Below are positions 60,230-64,000 of a stretch of 64,000 bases of DNA, piece after piece; the stretch's first letter is position 1, and each line of letters starts with the position of its first letter. Position numbers and translations under genes: made by a program. Source of the stretch: Eonycteris spelaea. Taxonomy: Eukaryota; Chordata; Mammalia; Chiroptera; Pteropodidae. The stretch is from positions 36,387 through 100,386 of the forward strand of contig PUFA01000729.1 in the NCBI GenBank assembly GCA_003508835.1. Direction: 5' to 3'. The notes under the pieces are model-generated. The model saw nothing but the letters and a program-made list of their open reading frames with translations. It was not told the origin of the DNA and searched no databases.

Positions 60230-62200
60230 TTTTGGTGTGGGCCTCTTTGTGTTCATCTTGTTTGGGGTCTCTGCACTTCTTGACTTATGTGTATTTCCCT
60301 CACAGGTTAGGAAAGTTTTTTGTCATTATTTCTTCAAATAGGTTTTCAATTTCTTGAGGTCTCTCTTCTCTTTCTGCTACGCCTATGATGTGAATGTTGT
60401 TATGTTTGATGTTGTCCCAGAGGCACTTAAATTATCTTAGTTACTTTGGATTCTTTTTTCTTATTGCTGTTTCGATTGGCTGTTTTCTGCAACCGGTCTT
60501 CTAATTTTCTGATTCAATCCTCTGCTTTGTCTAATCTACTGTTGAATCCTAATATGTTCATCAGTGGTTGTATTCTTCATTTCTGACTGTCGCTTTGTTA
60601 TGCTTTCGATCTCTGCTTTTGTTTGCTATCTCCATTTTTATCTCTTTGTTAACATCCTCACTGAGTTCATCTACTCTTCTAAGTTCATTGAGCATCTTTA
60701 TAACCAGTGTTTTGAACTCTGCATCTGATTGATTGCTTGTCCCCTTTTTGTTTAGTTCATTTTCTAGAGCTTTGTTCCATTCTTTGATTTGGGATAGGTT
60801 TCTTTGTTCCCCCCTCCCCGACCATTTTGGCTACCTCCCTCTGTTTGTTTCTTTATATTAGATAGAGCTGCTAGTTCTCCCATCTTAGTAGAATGGCCTT
60901 AGGTAGTAGATGTCCTGTGGGGCCCACTGGTGCATTCCCCCTTGTCACCTGAGCAGGGTGCTAGGTATGTTTCTTGCATGGGTCATGTGTGCCCTCCTAT
61001 TGTAGTTGAGCCTTGGTAGCTATTTGCATATCAATTGGAGGAATTGACCCTCAGGTTTATTCATTGTAAGAACTGGCAGTGACAATGGTTGAGGGAACTG
61101 TTGTGTAGGGGCTGACTCTATGGAGAAGGATCTGTTTTAGAAGAGCTCTTATGCCTGCCCAGTCTCTGCTCTTTGGGTGTGTCATCCTTGAATGCAACCC
61201 TGTGTGGCTCTGGCTCATACAGAATCCAGCCTCCAGGCCAAGTTCAGCTGCAGGCTGTACTCTGCCCAGGGCCAACTGGCATGAGACACCAAGCAATCTA
61301 CAGATGGCTGTCACCTGCACTGGGCTTGGAAGTGCCTCAAGAGACCAAGCCACGAACCGAGGATGGCTGCCACTAGTGCCGAGCTTGGGGCTGCTCAGCA
61401 ACAGATATGAGGCACACTGAGGCCAAATGCCATTTCTTTGGGTTTTTTGAACCTTTGAGTGTTTTAAGAAAGTTCTTAGCATGAGCCAAGACAGGCCGCT
61501 TATATGGAAAATTCATTGAAGTGGCTTGGTGGGCCTGCAATTTGGTTGGGTTGGGATATGAGGGAATCACTAAGGCAGGGTGACCAGTGTCAGCCAGGTT
61601 GATGAAGACTCAGATATGGTAGCCACCTATGTCTGCACACTGGGTTGCAGGGAAGGCTCAACAAAGGAACAATGGCCTCCACTAGCATTTCTGGGATATA
61701 GCTGTCCCTCCAGCCCTTGACCCTGAAGCCAGACAACTCACCTCCTCCCTATATATCCCTGGCACCATTTGAGACTCTGCCCGAGTGCTGGAGCTCAAAG
61801 TGAGTTCATCTGCAGGTCAGTCCATGCACTGGCCCTTTAAGATGAATGCCTGGCACTTTCACAGTCCTCCATCTCACTCAGCCACAACCTCTGCTGGATT
61901 TCACATCCAGATTTTGTTGGGACTTCTCTTCCCTGCATTGTAACCCTGGTCTGGCGAGTCTCATGTGGGGTTGAGATCCCTTGCACCTTCAGGGGGACCT
62001 CCACAGCCAAGATGCCCCTCCTTATTTTTAACACTATATACCATGTGGGACCAGCCCCACATACATCTCCACCCCTTCTACCAGTTTCCACATGGGTCCT
62101 TAGTTGTAGGACTTTTGTTCAGCTAGACCAGGCAATTTTTTATGATGGTTGTTCTGTAGTTTAGTTATAATTTTGATGTTGTCATCTGAGGAGGCAAACA
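60230..62200 (-). repeat. Antisense L1 ORF1 region and 5' UTR
   Basis: The interval 60230-60830 is antisense ORF1-type text, and 61000-62200 matches the reverse complement of the 5' UTR-like segment at 44070-45255 and runs parallel to 5520-6245 and 26560-27310. It reads 5' to 3' from right to left. Minus frames such as 61057-61482 reflect GC content. Confidence 0.65.
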
Positions 62201-62234
62201 CTGCATCTACCTACTCTGCCCTTGTGTCTGGAAG

Positions 62235-63359
62235 GCCAAATTATTTTCCTAGTGTTGCATTTATTTGTACATTTTGGATAACAGGCCTTTGTTAGGTGTA
62301 CCTTTTGCAAATAATTTCACTCTGTGGCTTGTATTCTAATTATCTTGATGTTGACTTTTAAAGGCAGAAGTTATAATATTAATGAAATCAATTTTATCAA
62401 TTTTTTTCATGGACTTTGCTTTTGGTGTTGTATGTAAAATGAGATTGCCCATTCAAGGTCACCAAGATTTTTTCTCCTGTGTTATATTCTAGAAGTATTC
62501 ATAATTTGAGATTTTATTCTACAATATTTTTAGTTTATTCTTGTGAAGTGTATAAAGTCTTAATCTAGATTTATTTTTTAATGTAGAGTTCAGTTGTTCC
62601 AGCATCATTTGTTTGAGAGAATCTGTTTGCTCTATTGTATTGCCCTTTCTCCTTATTAATGATCAGTTAATTATATATGTGGGGTCTATTTATGGACATT
62701 TTTCTCTGTTCCATTGGTATATTTGTCTATTCTTTTACCAAAAACACAGTTTCAATTATTGCAGTTTTATAGTAAGACTTAAAGTCGGGTAGTATCCTCC
62801 AATTCTCTATATTTTTCAATGTCATGTTGGTTATATTGAGTCTTTTGCCCCTCTCTAGAAATTTTTGAATTTGTCAATATCCATAAAACAGTTTGCTGGG
62901 GCTTTTATTTGATTTGCTGAGTCTATAGATCAAGTTTGGAAGAAGTGATAGCTTGATAATATTGCATCTTTCTATTCATGAACATGGAATATCTCTCCAT
63001 TTGTTTTATTTTTATTTTTATTTTATTTTATTTTTTTAGTTTTATTCATCAGGCTCTTTTACTTTTCCTCCTATAGATTTTGTATGTATTTTGTTAGATA
63101 TATGAATACCTAAGTATTCATTTTTGAAGATGCAATTAAAATAGTACTGTGTTTTTTTAAATTTCAAATTCCAATTGTTCATTATTGATATAGAGAAAAA
63201 ACACTTTATGTTTGTGTATTAACTTTGTATCCTGCAACCTTGTTATAACCACTTTTAGTTTCAGCCACTTATTTTTTGTTGTTGCTGTTGTTGATTCTGG
63301 AATTTACTATGTAGATAACGGTATCATCCGCAAAAAAAACAATTGTATTTCTTCCTTCA

Positions 63360-63424
<65 letters not shown>

Positions 63425-63520
63425 CCTGTTTTATATATATTTTCCTTTCTTCTTTTATAGCATTAGCAAGGACTTCTAGTGCAATGTTGAATAGGAGTAG
63501 TGAGAGAAAAGTAGTTCATT
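62235..63520 (-). repeat. Antisense older L1 (L1M-type) fragment
   Basis: Antisense text typical of older mammalian L1 3' UTR and ORF2: 'tattttggataacaggcctt'-like phrases near 62270 ('acattttggataacaggcct'), 'agttgttccagcatcatttg' at about 62590, and RT text at 63430-63480. All frames are destroyed. Confidence 0.7.
63362..63424. repeat. (CA)n followed by (TA)n microsatellite
   Basis: About 24 CA units then TA units, within the antisense L1. Confidence 0.95.
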
Positions 63521-63524
63521 CTTT

Positions 63525-64000
63525 TTACTGCTGAGTAATATAATTTTATAGTTACACCAAAAAATTATTCATTATATCTAGTTATAGGTTGTGATGAGAG
63601 GAACTAAAATGAACATTGTAGCATACACCTTGAATTAAAAAAAAAAAAAACAAAAAACTTTCTTTCCCTCTTGGGGGAAAACATATACATATACATATAA
63701 ACACAATACCTAAATCATTTTAGGCATATATTTTTCCTTTGGGAAACTGTCAGACTGTGTTTCAAAGTGCTTGTACCAGTTTACATCCCTCCCCACAGTG
63801 TTTGAGAGTGCTATTTTCTGCACACCATCAGCAATCCTTACATTTATCATGATATGGTTAGGTTTATGTCTACTATTTTGCAATTTACTTTTGATTTGTC
63901 CAACTTTTTTTTCTTTTTTTTAAATCTTGCTTTATTTTTGGATTGATTATTTTTACATTTTATTTTTATTAATATTTCACTATGATTTAGTTGCGTTAGT
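63525..64000 (-). repeat. Probable antisense L1 continuation
   Basis: Bases 63740-63900 resemble antisense L1 ORF2 C-terminal text ('taccagtttacatccctccc'). A poly-A run lies at 63637-63650. Nothing else is recognised. Confidence 0.4.

Noticed and set aside
60054..60357. Lys/Arg/Gly-rich frames
   Set aside because: Translation of a GGCAGGAA/GAAA simple repeat.

Overview
The window is non-coding-rich vertebrate nuclear DNA, AT-rich and dominated by decayed retrotransposons, with four broken odorant receptor (OR) genes. Mammalian origin is clear from LINE-1 (L1), MER20, MIR and class II OR sequences. Two 5S rRNA-derived SINEs (near 16.7 and 31.2 kb), each with a shared non-5S tail and flanking target-site duplications, point to a fruit bat (Pteropodidae), where such SINEs are known. 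The lack of any intact L1 reading frame agrees with the reported loss of L1 activity in that family. The species assignment is an inference.

Layout. 0-9.4 kb: degraded sense L1 with its 3' end repeated three times, then inverted L1 5'UTR and antisense L1 pieces. 9.4-20.2 kb: mostly unique DNA holding an OR2L-like pseudogene with one visible lesion, a 5S-derived SINE, a MER20 and a MIR. 20.2-30.7 kb: a long, decayed sense L1 followed by a second copy of the 5.5-9.4 kb block joined directly to a copy of 19.2-20.2 kb; the middle part with the OR is absent from this copy. 31.1-39.1 kb: a second 5S-derived SINE and a class I (gammaretrovirus-like) endogenous retrovirus on the minus strand, with two LTRs, gag and pol remnants, almost no env, and a hAT transposon inserted in integrase. 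40-57 kb: two solo LTRs of one ERVK-like family in opposite orientations, and three further OR pseudogenes (minus at 42.0-43.0, minus at 50.5-51.4, plus at 56.1-57.1). 57-64 kb: AT-rich DNA, simple repeats and antisense L1 fragments.

No gene in the window has an intact open frame. The OR remnants look like one OR family 2-type cluster that has lost function here. I found no operon-like or defence-like system, no CRISPR and no tRNA gene. The most useful observations are the segmental duplication that lost its OR, the lineage-marking 5S SINEs, the nested retrovirus/hAT insertion, and an OR2L copy that a single base separates from a full frame.
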